A stretch of 64,000 nucleotides of DNA. Origin: Oegoconia quadripuncta (Eukaryota > Arthropoda > Insecta > Lepidoptera > Autostichidae). The stretch spans positions 19,282,618 through 19,346,617 of the forward strand of contig OX438759.1 of assembly GCA_949316235.1 (NCBI GenBank), read 5' to 3'. The notes under the pieces were generated by a model that had not been told where the DNA came from, ran no database searches, and saw only the letters and a program-made list of their open reading frames with translations. A program made the position numbers and the translations under genes. Shown here piece after piece: positions 1-9,674 of this stretch; the stretch's first letter is position 1, and each line of letters starts with the position of its first letter.

Positions 1-111
1 TTCTGGTGTCAACAACAAAAGTATTCGTTAAACTCTAGTAGGATACCACATTGCATTCTTGTATTAACAGTTATTACTGGCTTATACCTAAGTCTATCCT
101 AGTTCACTGCT

Positions 112-370
112 GAACATATATCTTTTCACATACACACAGCGCCATCTAGTTCCACACTAAGCAACTAGGCTTGTATTATAGACACCAGATGGTTGATAAA
201 CTACACAAATACATTTTTTTTTGTAAATAAATACATATGTAAATGAAAAACATCCGTAACTCGGGAACACATGTCTATATTCATCATACAAATATATGCC
301 CCTAGCGGGATTCGAACTCGCGATCTTTTGGTATAGCAGCAGAGTTTATAACCACTACACCAAACAGGTC
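112..370 (-). mobile_element. SINE-C, near full-length copy
   Basis: The tRNA-like head is at the right end: gggattcgaactcgcgat is a reverse-oriented B-box, followed by the conserved accaaacaggtc. The body contains the family block agcgccatctagttcc. It matches the copies near 20.2, 35.0, 37.2 and 40.8 kb. An RNA polymerase III transcribed retroposon moved by a partner LINE is the standard interpretation. It is not a working tRNA gene because the head cannot form a closed acceptor stem and is joined to a long unrelated body. Confidence 0.85.
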
Positions 371-394
371 CAGGTAAAACACCATTATGTAGTA

Positions 395-442
395 CCTTCC
401 TTGTTTAAACAATAAAGCGTATTTGATTGATTGATAAGTTGG
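395..442 (+). mobile_element. Retroelement 3' end with TGAT-type tail
   Basis: Contains an AATAAA-like signal followed by tatttgattgattgat. The same layout (aataaag then a simple tetranucleotide tail) closes several LINE 3' ends elsewhere in the window. Too short to assign to a clade. From here to about 730 I see no other recognisable feature. Confidence 0.4.
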
Positions 443-871
443 ATTGATTACGGTTTACAAAAGAATTTCCTAATTCCAATAATGCCTGATTTTCTATCAA
501 TAATTCAAAATATCGACAAGTCCATACACATCACTAAAATCCACTATCTGTACTGTCTAATCAAAGTTCCCGAACTCCAGTAAGTCCTGGCAGGATGTTG
601 AACAAGTCCTGCAACTAATCATGTAAACAGGGTGGACTGTCAGGGAACAAATCTCGACAAAGTTGTGCATAGATATTGTAAAACTATTCAATTACTTTGT
701 AGAGGAGAAACGTTATTTCGGGACATATTGATGTCCCCAATATTAATATTGATTAATAATGGTACCCGGCAGAGTGGTATAGGACCATCTAATCTGTTCC
801 AGTGGATGTCGTAAAAGACGATTAAGGCTTCCCGCCCACGACCGAAAATCGGTGACCGATTTTTTGTAGGA

Positions 872-1085
872 GAAAAATGGAAGGTACTGATTGCAAAATT
901 TCAACTCTCACGTCCATTACATCATCATCTGATTTAAGAGCCATGCTCTTGTCGGTGGAGATTTTTCCATATCTCTCTGCTCTCCGCCTTCCTCTTGACC
1001 TCCTGATACGACACGACGTTCAACTTCTCTTTTATTTGCTGCATGTAGCTTATTCTCGGTCCATTACATACTGATTGCAAAAATC
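872..1085 (-). mobile_element. RTE-like LINE C-terminal fragment
   Basis: The reverse strand translates to a short open stretch with KLNVVSYQEVKRKAESRE and then EIWKNLHRQEHGS before a stop. This is the typical extreme C-terminus of insect endonuclease-reverse transcriptase LINEs. The same block recurs at 32.63-33.0 kb. Only the last 40 or so codons and the 3' UTR remain, as expected for 5' truncation during target-primed reverse transcription. It lies inside the 825-2341 element. Confidence 0.65.
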
Positions 1086-1127
1086 GGTCACAATATCGGT
1101 GATAAAAGTTTATTATTATTATTTAAT

Positions 1128-1540
1128 TCTTTTTTTTTTTTTTTTAATCTTTATTTAATTTAGGGACTTGAGTCCTTCTAGACATGACAGTCCCATCGTA
1201 CCCTGACCAAGATTCACTGATGAGAAGATACAAACATATTATATAATAATCTGGCCGCTATTGATCCAGGTTTACCCAAAATTGATTGAGCCAAACCTAC
1301 AGCGTATTGACTCAGCTTTAATTGTCTCATCAGTGTATCTCTTTCATTTCGGTTTCTAGCACATTCCATCAACATGTGTAGGACATCTTCAACTACTCCA
1401 CAGACTTCAACAGTTAGGAGTGTCGGTTCTTTTCATCAGATATCCAAACTTGTTTGATGGATAGTGCCCAGAACGTAGTCTAACAGCTAACTTAATTAAT
1501 CGCCTACTTAGCTTAACTTCATCAAACTATTTAATTCTTA
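1128..1540 (-). mobile_element. LINE 3' end with CCHC-like C-terminus
   Basis: A poly(T) start at 1128-1146 marks the reversed poly(A) tail. The minus strand, with a few frameshifts, reads LRSGHYPSNKFGYLM, then a block like GVVEDVLHMLMEC. This has the shape of the C-terminal Cys/His segment after the RT domain in R1/Jockey-type non-LTR retrotransposons. It is 5' truncated, frameshifted and inactive. Clade assignment is tentative. Confidence 0.6.
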
Positions 1541-1544
1541 TTTT

Positions 1545-2080
1545 CTCCTCTTTTGAGGGTGTTACCTTGTCACGGGGGCCGTAGCCAAGCATGATAAGGG
1601 ATAACCGGTTATAGTACGCGATTGTCAATTATGGTTGCTGACGTTAAAAATTTCCTAGCAATGCGGCATGTATTTAGGATTGTGGCTTTTTGCAATGTTT
1701 CTATAATATGAGTTGGGATATGAAGGGTATTGAGGCTGTTGCTTAAGGTTTTAGGAATTACACCTGTCGTGGATATTACAATGGGAACTATATGAACTAT
1801 GTGTGCTTGCCATTGACGCCTAAGTTCTATGGCAAAATCTTGGTATTTGGCTAATTTCTCGTTAATTGTGGATTGAATGTTGTGTGTGTTTGGGATCGCT
1901 GTGTCAATCAGATATATGGTTTTATTGCTTTTATCAAAAAATGTAATATCTGGTCTATTGTAATGAATTGTTCTGTCGGTTATTAGTGTTCGATCCCAGT
2001 ACAGTTTGTGTTGTTTATTTTCGTGTACTATAGATGGGGTGTATTTATAATATGGTACTTTTTTGTGGATGAATTTGTTA
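1545..2080 (-). pseudogene. Restriction-like endonuclease domain of an R2/R4-type LINE
   Basis: An open frame of about 160 codons ends at 1609. Residues 57-58 are PD, and another D follows at residue 73 in RPDITFFD ... LIDTAIP: a PD-X14-D arrangement like the catalytic motif of the restriction-like endonuclease of R2/R4/Dong LINEs. Downstream are PIVISTTGVIPKTL and LNTCRIARKFL, conserved in these proteins. The RT domain is missing, and the first dozen codons are read from a (TTA)n tract, so this is a 5'-truncated relic. R4/Dong elements are known to favour TAA repeats, which fits the junction at 2079-2092. Confidence 0.75.
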
Positions 2081-2275
2081 TTATTATTATTAAGAGCCCA
2101 TAGTGCCCCACTGCTGGGCAAAGGCCTCCCTCATCTGTTTCCAGTCGTTTCTGTTCTTGGCGAGCACAAACCATCCCTTATTAAAACTGTCAAGCTCGTG
2201 TCTCCACCGTTTTCGCGGTCTGTCACGTTTGCATCTGGTGGGTGTAGGAGTCCAAAATAGTGGACGCAGTGATAA
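2081..2275 (-). mobile_element. LINE 3' end with (TAA)n tail
   Basis: Begins with (TTA)n and then cccactgctgggcaaagg, the reverse of a widespread lepidopteran LINE terminus in which an aggcctttgcccagcagt-type block precedes the tail. The same terminus occurs at 8427-8480 and 39383-39560. RTE-like by resemblance. Only the terminal 190 bp is present. Confidence 0.6.
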
Positions 2276-2409
2276 AAGTATTGATGAATAAATCGGCCCG
2301 ATTATCGATCCTACAAAAAGTCTGTCGTTGGCGGGCAGCCTAGGATCAAAGGCAGTAGCGTCATTGGTGCGAAGCTCCCAAAGAATCTGTGATCGCCAAT
2401 TCTAGGCTT

Positions 2410-2500
2410 TTAACCCTTAACTTTTCACGCGGGGTTCATTTGGACCTCAGAGCAGATTCAAAGTTGTGTCATTCCTAGGATTTTACAACTATCTTCTCTA
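2410..2500 (+). repeat. Repeat J, first copy
   Basis: Shares ttaacccttaact, gggttcatttggacc and tcaaagttgtgtcatt with 15330-15420. A TTAA at the end suggests a terminus of a piggyBac-type or other TTAA-targeting element. The opposite end was not found, so the classification is inference. Confidence 0.5.
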
Positions 2501-2522
2501 CACGTCTAGTAGCTTCCTAAAA

Positions 2523-2762
2523 TATTCATCTAACTAATATTACAAATATTCAACTAACTAATAAATGCGAAGTTTGGACGTTTGTTTGTTGTTCAATCAC
2601 GGCGAAACAGATGAACGGATTTGGATGAAATTTGGTATATAGGGAGAATATACCCTGGATTATGACGGGATATTTTTTATCTCGATAAAGTAGTTTCCGC
2701 GGGATAAACAAATTTCCGCTATAAAGTTATTCCGCGCAGGCGAAGCCGCGGCGGAAAGCTAG
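2523..2762 (+). mobile_element. Helitron-like non-autonomous repeat, complete copy
   Basis: Starts tctaactaat after an A and ends gcggcggaaagctag before a T. The body includes aacagatgaacggatttgg and tgaaatttggtatatagg. A GC-rich potential hairpin (ttccgcgc ... ggcggaa) precedes the terminal CTAG. Other copies: 59440-59692, 60495-60745 and (reverse) 45.7, 51.7 and 53.9 kb. The TC start, CTRR end and A/T target fit Helitrons (Lep1-like), though I cannot test this against a library. Confidence 0.55.
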
Positions 2763-2887
2763 TGTATTATATTTAGATTTTTTTTTATATCTTCTATTAT
2801 TCTATTATATCATTCTCAATTAATAAATTATTAATAAAGTATAATGATTATTACGAGTGAAAATAAATATATTTACATTAGTAATCA

Positions 2888-2985
2888 TACACAACGTCTA
2901 GTGATCACCCATCCAAGGGCAGATCGCACCAGACCTAATTTCGCTAATCGAAAACGAATCACGAATGCGTCTGCGTCACGAGTGT
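2888..2985 (-). mobile_element. SINE-E head (5S rRNA-like), truncated
   Basis: On the minus strand the segment reads gattagcgaaattagg then ggatgggtgatcac, colinear with the 3' half of eukaryotic 5S rRNA (the AAGTTAAGCA region followed by CTTGGATGGGTGACC). A longer copy is at 18962-19290. It is not a functional 5S gene: it is partial and diverged. Confidence 0.55.
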
Positions 2986-2989
2986 TTCT

Positions 2990-3464
2990 TGGGAGTTATA
3001 GTTTGTATAATGTAGACAGATAAAATACATCTTTTATTTATGAAAACGTTTTGTATGATGACCTTTAGTGTTACAGTTGCGAACGTTTTCTGAACGCCAT
3101 TGTTCATTTGTAGATAGCATTCAACGTTACCCGGACGTCGATATCTTTGTTCCAGATGAGGGCGAGATGTAGACTGCGATATTTTTAGACAGGATAACTT
3201 AATTTATTTGGCTACAAAACACATACCAGATAGGACGTTATCAGTGGGACGTACATAAATGGCAAAAAAATCAGCAATTCAATGCCAGAAACTCTTTACA
3301 TACATAAACAATACACAGCATAAACAGATAAACACTGGTATACTTAGTCAAACTAAAAAAAAATACAAAAACCCGACTACGGTTACCAAAACTTGGTTAA
3401 CGTCAGAGTCAAAAGTCGAATGTCAAAGTCAAAAATATTTTAATACATAATACATACATACATA
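2990..3464. other. No recognisable feature
   Basis: AT-rich DNA with short aaacccgactac- and aaagtcaaaa-type stretches. No coding frame with protein-like composition, and no matches to the repeats elsewhere in the window apart from tail-like simple sequence near 3440. Confidence 0.4.
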
Positions 3465-3681
3465 AATATTTCGGACACTTACACCAATCATCTAGTTCCA
3501 AACTAAGCAAACTATGGATACTAGATAACGGATAAACATACATAAATATTTATATAAACATCCAAAACTCGGGAATAAATGTTCGTATTCATCATACAAA
3601 CATTTATCCCTCGCGGGATTCGAACCCGCAACCGTTGGTTTCGCTGATAGGGTGACTATCCACTACACCAATCGGTCGTCA
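3465..3681 (-). mobile_element. SINE-B, near full-length copy
   Basis: Reverse-oriented tRNA-like head at the right (cgggattcgaacccgcaacc, then caatcggtcgtca) and tail aatatttcggacacttacac at the left. Same family as copies at 12.7, 15.9, 18.2, 36.3, 48.6 and 55.7 kb. It is short by a few bases in the block after aactaagcaaac compared with other copies. Confidence 0.85.
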
Positions 3682-3689
3682 ATAAATCA

Positions 3690-3965
3690 ATGTAAGATAC
3701 GTGTTATTTTTAAAAACTACATCGCTGCTTCACAAGGTGCTTTGGTGAGGGAGAAGAAGCGACAACTCCGTAACGACACATCTTTTAAATAGTTTCAATT
3801 TTTACAATTTTATTACAATTTATATTACATAATTACAAAACAAAGGTAATTAACATAAGCGTAGTTAACGATTTGGATGTGGAATTCAGCTAACACCAGA
3901 CCTCCTTATCGGTTAAAGAATCATCTATCCTGTAATAGGCCTTTTTACAAAGAGTTTCATTTAAA
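3690..3965 (-). mobile_element. LINE 3' UTR (family also at 40.1 kb)
   Basis: Shares aaaactacatcgct, gggagaagaagcgac and agctaacaccagacctcctt with 40070-40445. In the minus orientation this is a 3' UTR following a short C-terminal coding stub. Non-LTR retrotransposon tail, 5' truncated. Confidence 0.55.
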
Positions 3966-4194
3966 TTTCTACATTGTTAAACTCAATACATAAATTATAT
4001 CGCAAGTTGTCATGCTACCACTGCAGATGTACAAAGCAAAATTAGGAAAGGAGGGATTTAAATTTTCTTAACTCTATGGACCAAACTCTCCGATACGATT
4101 GTTCTGAGCATTTCCAAGTTGTGCATTCAATTTACATCGAACAATGTTGCAGCAACACTCATTTTTACTGCAAGTGGGACATAATGAAGCGACG

Positions 4195-4490
4195 CTCCGA
4201 AGAATTCAGTATTCATTTATGATGTCTGAAGTATGAAAGAAATAAATGTAGACGTGCCATTTATAAGGACCAAGCGTTTTAGGTCTTCGTTTCTCATGCG
4301 CACGGCTAAGGAGTGGAACGCATTACCTCCGTCTGTGTTTCCAATCGCATATAACCCGCAGCTCTTTAAAGTCAGGTTAAATAGGCATCTTCTGGGAAAG
4401 CTCGTTCCATCGTAGACCTTATCTCGACATTAGTCCAGATTAAGGTCAAGAGCGATCCCATTCTAATTAAAAAAAAAAAAAAAAAAAAAA
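4195..4490 (+). mobile_element. LINE C-terminus with poly(A) tail
   Basis: An open frame (4233-4415) contains FIRTKRFRSSFLMRTAKEWN and then LPPSVFPIAYNPQLFK, the WN-LPxxVF pattern seen at the C-termini of Jockey-like LINE proteins. It stops at ...KLVPS, followed by a 3' UTR and a run of more than 20 A at 4469-4490. An inverted copy of the 3' end is at 12098-12290. 5' truncated. Confidence 0.7.
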
Positions 4491-4519
4491 TAGCTGTACG
4501 GGAAAGGAAAGAAGCACTA

Positions 4520-5090
4520 TTCAAACTTCAAATTTCAAACATTTATTTCAACGTAAGGTACATGATATCATTTGTTGAATGTCAATTTAAATCTAATGGA
4601 AATAAAAATAGGGCTAAGTATTTTTCGGTCAGTCAGTATGTCCAAGCTACCACCGCTTCGGAAAGGGAAATCATTTGTGGGAAAAGAAGCGGCGCAAGAA
4701 ACCCACAGGATCATTTTATTTTCTTTTCTTTTCTTTTTTTTCTATATATAAAAGTACACAACTAATACAATTTTATAATTTTTGGGAGCTGAGCGAAGTA
4801 TACCAAGCGTTTTTGTCATTCAGGTAGTCACTAATTTTGTAATAACCTTTTTTTGTTAATGTTGTTTTGACATGGTTTTTAAATTGTTTTTCATTTAGAT
4901 TAATGACATTCTCAGGTATAAGGTTATAAAAGCGTATACAGTGTCCCATAAATGATGTATTAACTTTGCTCAGTCTGAACATAGGGCTGGCTAATTTGCC
5001 CTTATATCTCAAATTTAAGTTATGCTTATCACTATTGTTTGGGAATGCAGAAATATTTTTACGTACGCACATAATATTCTCGTAAATAAA
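4520..5090 (-). mobile_element. LINE C-terminus and 3' UTR
   Basis: The minus-strand frame 5072-4773 (99 aa) contains KLASPMFRLSKVNTSFMGHC, IRFYNLIPENV and DYLNDKNAW, then stops. This is the C-terminal pattern (RL...SF.G..IRFYN..P) of a large insect LINE group, probably CR1/Daphne-like. The 3' UTR extends left to about 4520. LINE-F at 22.7 kb has a homologous C-terminus, and a stub of the same type is at 13.95 kb. Inactive because most of the RT is absent. Confidence 0.7.
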
Positions 5091-5149
5091 TTATGAAGGA
5101 AATTGGCGCAGTTGCATTCGCTATTCGCTGTTTGAATTTTATACAGCTC

Positions 5150-5500
5150 TAAGGGAGAAATATTCCCTTATCCACTGAAGGTCCCACCCGCGGGATTTAT
5201 CTCATCTGTCCCTTTAATAATGTTCTTTTTTTTTCTCTTAACTGGAGGTCTACCGCTGAATATAATCCTGCCTCTGAGATTTACAAGACGATCGCTTGAA
5301 GGTCGTGCAGGCCTTGTGGGGTGTAGCAAGGTGTCCACTCCTTCAACGGCCTTCAGTTCTTCGAGCTACGTGGCTTACTCAATGCCACTTCAAGTTTACT
5401 ATTCCATTAGGCTCGGTGACTTTCGTTTTCTACGGATTTCCTCATCCGAAGCCGAGCATCGCCTTTCTTATAAGACAGTGAGAGACCCCGTTTCAGAGAC
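5150..5500 (-). mobile_element. Degraded RTE-like LINE segment
   Basis: Interrupted minus-strand translation includes DEEIRRKRKSPSLM and later short Arg-rich stretches, resembling the IRNEEIRRRTKVTD region near the C-terminus of RTE-type LINE proteins. Several frameshifts are needed. The plus-strand frames here are shadows. Confidence 0.45.
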
Positions 5501-5525
5501 ATAAGCCATCACTGGTATATTGATT

Positions 5526-5720
5526 AAAGATTTTATTTATTTATTTATTTATTTATTTAATAAGACACACCAACAGCACACATATTACAACTCACATAAC
5601 AACAGTTTCAAGTATAAACAGGTCTGATACATGTGCCAATAATAGGCGTGTACAACATTCAAGAGATATACACAGCTCTAGACATAATTAAGTTAAGTCT
5701 AAATTAAAAACTAAATTAAT
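5526..5720 (-). mobile_element. LINE 3' end with (TTTA)n tail
   Basis: (ttta)n at 5529-5560 followed by taagacacaccaacagcaca, the usual reversed layout of a LINE tail. Clade unknown. Confidence 0.4.
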
Positions 5721-6440
5721 TTAAGTGAAGATTTTCAATTCACTTAGTAAGTAATATTAATCAAAATTGAGCTATTCAGAGAATTTCTTGTAATAAGACA
5801 CTAGACAGACAACCAAGGCCGATATCGATTGCATTGATAGAATTAATTGAAATTTGAAATTCCTCTCACAATTTAGTTACGGAGAAATGTGGTCTGGATT
5901 GGCGATATCTATTATTATGGTAGATTCATTAAAGAGATTTTACTCGTAGTTGTAACTTGACGATCGACAAACTTTTCTTAATTAATCATGACCTCTATAA
6001 AAGTCATTTTGGATGAATCATAGTATGATCCTATTATGATTCGAATTATAAAAATGGTTAATTGAAGATTTACATTCGATTTAATTTACTCCTCGCAGAG
6101 AAGGTAAAGGGATCTAAGCCCGTACAGCCATGTATTTTGTCTCTTATGAGGCTTTTTGGCGGGATCCCGGCAAGTGAAGTTGTAATTTTCTTTATAATTC
6201 TTATAATTTGTGCATTCTGACTTTTGAAGCTTAATAATGGCAGGATATTGTGCAGTAAAAGTTAGTGATGGTGTACATGTGAAGGGAAGCGTAAATTAAA
6301 GTGCGTAACGGAGCTTTCGGGTTCCCACAAGAAGCCGCCAAAATCTTTTGTAAAGCATTCTGCCACTTTACTGAAGAATGACTTGACCGATAAATTATAT
6401 TTAAAACTAAGTTTCGTAAGTTCTTCATTTTGCATAGTTT
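5720..6440. other. No recognisable feature
   Basis: AT-rich DNA. Short minus-strand frames around 6231-6543 have no recognisable motif and lie partly opposite the LINE fragment that starts near 6440. Confidence 0.4.
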
Positions 6441-6900
6441 CATGAAATAATTGTGTAATAAAATTTTTATTTTTCAAATTTAAATAAAATCCAAATATAG
6501 CTGGTTCCGCTGCCGCCTCGGCAGAAAGCGTTAAACGGAGCAAATATGCCGGTCTCAGTGGAGATCACCTATTTGCGCCGTTTGGTGTAGAAACGCTTGG
6601 GCCGTGGGGACCGGGTGCTCACACTCTTTTTAGGGAGTTATCTGAGCGTCTCGTTGATGCATCCCACGATCGGAGGGCTGGCCAATACTTTGGTCAGAGA
6701 ATCAGCCTCGCTGTACAACGAGGCAATGCGGCCAGCCTTCTGGGTACCTTTCCACCAACCAGAAACTTGGGGCTAGTTTTTTATTTGTGATTTTATTTAT
6801 AATAAATTGTATTATATTATAATAAGTTGTTTATAAATATTGTACATATAATAATATATTACCATAATGATAATAAATATTTCTATATGTATAAATCCAA
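6440..6900 (+). mobile_element. LINE C-terminus (GVETLGPWGPGA type)
   Basis: Plus-strand frame, open without an ATG and ending at TGA 6788-6790. It contains KRSKYAGLSGDHLF, APFGVETLGPWGPGA, FGQRISLAVQRGNAASLLGT. I recognise this conserved tail from many invertebrate non-LTR retrotransposon ORF2-like proteins but cannot name the clade with confidence. It is followed by an AT-rich 3' UTR with AATAAA-type signals. The overlapping 93-aa minus frame is a shadow. Confidence 0.65.
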
Positions 6901-7399
6901 ATTAACATTTCGTCTAAATAACACTACCAAATTTAAAACACATAATTAGCTTGTGTCACCTCATCACTTAGTTTAGAAGGTAACACAGATTTGGCCCGTA
7001 TGGGAAAGTGCCCAAGATGCTGGCTGCTTACCTCATTGCATTACAATACTTATTTATGAATGAGGTAAGTGCCGGCTCTTGGGTCGTCTGAGACGTCGAG
7101 TAGTCTCGTCGCCAGCTCATTATAATATTGATTGAGAGAAAAGGAATCATGTTAATTTCAATACTTAAAACTTATACTTCATCTCAGTATTCTCTAATAA
7201 CCATTGATATAAAGTCACCGTTCACAAAATAGTTAGTCTAAATCTAGTTATAATTTGGGGAACACTTAATAAAATGTGGCAACCGGAGCGCGAAATTTGG
7301 TCGGGTGTTGCTCGCCCAGGAAATTGCTCTGTGACGTACGTCACAGTGTAAATGAATAGCAGTAATATAAAAAAAATATAAAAATATCTAACAAATATA
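6900..7399. other. Probable degraded repeat, unassigned
   Basis: The block around 6950-7130 (cttacctcattgcattaca, gtgccggctcttgggtcg) has the look of a dispersed LINE-derived sequence, but no second copy occurs in this window. The rest is featureless AT-rich DNA. Confidence 0.3.
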
Positions 7400-7780
7400 G
7401 GTCTAACAAAATTAACCCGACAAACGTTGCAGAGTATATGCATAGGATGTACCTATTACGAAAAAAATAAAAAATAAAACATTAAAGTTAACAGACTTTA
7501 TTCAAACAATAAAATTTAGAAATGTAAATTTTGCGAGTTGGATCTTAATGGCCGCGCGCTCTAAGTACTTTGCCACAACACACAAACACATGTCGCGGTA
7601 TCTTTGAAGACGCCGAAATCGAAATGAAGTAAGTCTGTTAATTTGTATTTTCATTTGCACTTACATTTAATTTTTCTACTCGGAAACAAAATTTTTAAGG
7701 ATAGTTTTTTTAATGAATATATTATTTTATTGTCATGTACGTGCAATTGCCAAAGTTTGTCGGGTTAATTTTGTTGGACC
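7400..7780. mobile_element. MITE-L, short copy (381 bp)
   Basis: Left end ggtctaacaaaattaaccc and right end gggttaattttgttggacc are inverted repeats of about 30 bp. Internal blocks gcgctctaagtactttgcc and gtatctttgaagacgcc are shared with the copies at 25476-25997 (opposite orientation, 522 bp) and 12576-12980. No transposase. A non-autonomous DNA transposon. I found no convincing target duplication. Confidence 0.75.
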
Positions 7781-8400
7781 GTATCTGGGGGCACGGCAGT
7801 GCCCCCGCCAAGTCGAGCGCGAAGCAAACACTGCCGTACCATCCTTTACTGGAACCATTTCGCCGCATTTTCAGGCCCCTATTTTAGAACCTCTGGATAA
7901 GACTAGAACGCAGAAATTTTCGTCATCCAGTAAGCTATAATCACATACTTAAAATCCAAAATTTCAAGTCTGTAGGTCATTTAGTTCCGAAGTTAAGCGA
8001 AAGCAAAGTTTCGCATTTATGACACTCACTCACTCACTCACTCACTCATGATCATCAAAATAGAACTAGTACTTCCCACAAACTCAGAGAGCTGAAATTT
8101 GGTACAGAGTTATGGTTCAATGGCCACATAAAGGGAAAACTATAAAAACTAGGATAATCGAAGATCTGGAGTACCTGGTGACCCTGATTAGGAAACACAA
8201 GAGCCCAACCAAACTATTAGAGATCGACATATACCGCCTTTACAAAAAATATTCAACTTGGTGGGCCGCTTCATTTGATGTCAAAAATCGAAGGTCTGAA
8301 GTATCTGATGAAGAACCCTCAGCTGGTCTCAGCTGTATTAGAGATATGGTAATGCCCCCTTCTACTATTGGTACATAGAAAAATCGACTGTCATTGCAAA
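7781..8400 (+). repeat. Unclassified repeat-like block with (CACT)n
   Basis: Starts with a GC-rich inverted block (gggggcacggcagtgccccc), contains tctggataagactagaacgc and a (cact)n tract at 8024-8048, then taaagggaaaactataaaa. A fragment of the ctggataagactaga motif reappears at 8516. Looks like one or two dispersed elements joined, but no clear ends. The short frames at 8112-8378 and 8240-8422 have no recognisable motif. Confidence 0.3.
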
Positions 8401-8426
8401 AATCCAGCGTAGTGGGACACATCTTC

Positions 8427-8480
8427 TAATTTAATCTAGCCTATAGCGTCCCACTGCTGGGCGAATGCCTCCCCTTCTGC
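8427..8480 (-). mobile_element. LINE 3' terminus fragment
   Basis: cgtcccactgctgggcgaat matches the reversed LINE terminus seen at 2081 and 39383. Only about 50 bp. Confidence 0.45.
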
Positions 8481-9478
8481 TTTTAATACGAATATAAATA
8501 AAATTAAAGGAAAACTCTGGATAAGACTAGACTGGCTTTTATACTTATACTTACTTATACTTATTACAAGTTTACAAGAAGAAATAGTCAAACGATTAAT
8601 TTTATTCTACTCGAACATTACACAAATTAAATAAACGAACGAAAATTTGGTCAAAATATAATGCATTGGCTAAGAGTGGCGGTGATACCCGCACGCGTCG
8701 CTAGATGGCGTTGACTGTATTTTAAAACGCGCTTACGTTTTGTTTTTCCGATAACCTTATAATGGCAAAGTGGCAACCGGCCGCGTTACAGTCGTTTACG
8801 ACATTCTTCTATTGCGCTTGAAAATGTTTGCTAGGGATTAGGAGGGATTATTTGCATTTCGTTGATTTCGCTGATTATTTCGTGAGGTTTGCTAAGGTTA
8901 ATTGGCAGGTTGTTATTATATTAATTCAAAGATTTAAACAGGTTAGGAATTATATGGTTAGTGACGGATTACTGATTATTACTTAATTATCAGAATTAAA
9001 AGAAGTTTCAATTGAATACTTTATTTAATTGTTAATTATTTAGTACCTACTTTTAGTTTTCTAGGTTTAATTTACAGTTAGGCAGTACTTCGAATCGCGT
9101 TCGTGTTTATAAGTACTTTTCTAGTATTCTAGTTTAGTTTATTTAGTTAGATATTACTTCGTTTCGTTTAAAAATATCATTAATTTAGCTGTATTTCAGT
9201 ACTAGGTAGGTAGTACCTTTGGTAGAAAGTTCATTGATAATTAATTATATTGACACTTGTCTAATAATTAAGAGTTAACGTTTTGCTTATAGTTTGTATA
9301 GATTGAGTAGGCAGAGTAATATTTTCTTTAAGTTTTTTTTATTAAGACAAAAGAAGTCTTAAAGATATAAGTAGGTTTTAGTCTAAATATTATCGGTATT
9401 TCTGATTTGTTGTCCATATACTAAAGGTCGTTGAGTTTAATTGTGTTTGATTTCGCAAGATAATAATTATCGTAAAAA
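8480..9478. other. AT-rich segment upstream of the OTU-like ORF
   Basis: No match to the repeat families of this window. 8690-8830 has higher GC (cacgcgtcgctagatggcg, caaccggccgcgttacag) and could be promoter-like or the end of a transposon. The remainder is AT-rich with many agttta-like words and leads directly to the ATG at 9479. Function not determinable. Confidence 0.3.
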
Positions 9479-9673
9479 ATGTCGATATTATTAAAAGACG
9501 ACGATGAACTTAGTTGCTACCAAGTAGTTGGTATGCCCAAAGACGGGTCTTGTCTCTTCCATTCAATATCTTTCTTGGTGTATGGTAGAACTGACTCAAC
9601 TTGCAGTATCAAGTATATTTGTAGAAACGTGGGCATATATGTAATATGCCCACATTTCTACAAAAAGAAGTGA
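9479..9673 (+). pseudogene. N-terminal fragment of an OTU-like cysteine protease domain
   Basis: The 64-aa frame begins MSILLKDDDE and contains VGMPKDGSCLFHSISFLVYG. The KDGSCLF block, with Asp22 and Cys25, is the first conserved motif of OTU-family deubiquitinases (D-G-x-C-L-F). OTU domains normally span roughly 120-150 residues and need a C-terminal catalytic His. Here the frame runs into a palindrome after about residue 41 and ends, so the enzyme is truncated. OTU domains are known both in host proteins and as accessory domains of some transposons (for example Helentron-type Helitrons). The surroundings favour a transposon origin. Confidence 0.6.
9618..9664. repeat. 21-bp stem palindrome inside the OTU-like frame
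   Basis: Arms 9618-9638 and 9644-9664 are inverted copies (20 of 21 match) around the 5-bp loop atgta. The palindrome begins where the OTU similarity ends, so it marks the break in that frame. Confidence 0.85.
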
Positions 9674-9674
9674 A

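Larger units (their letters stand above)
825..2341. mobile_element. TIR DNA element filled by nested LINE fragments
   Basis: The left end aggcttcccgcccacgacc, running to tttttgtaggag near 871, is matched in inverted orientation at 2310-2341 (cctacaaaaag ... ggcgggcagcct). The intact inner parts are only about 50 bp on each side. The rest is LINE material inserted later, listed separately. The element looks like a short non-autonomous TIR transposon (hAT-like is a guess from the style of the ends). I could not define a clean target duplication. The flank before 825 resembles degraded LINE coding DNA. Confidence 0.55.
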
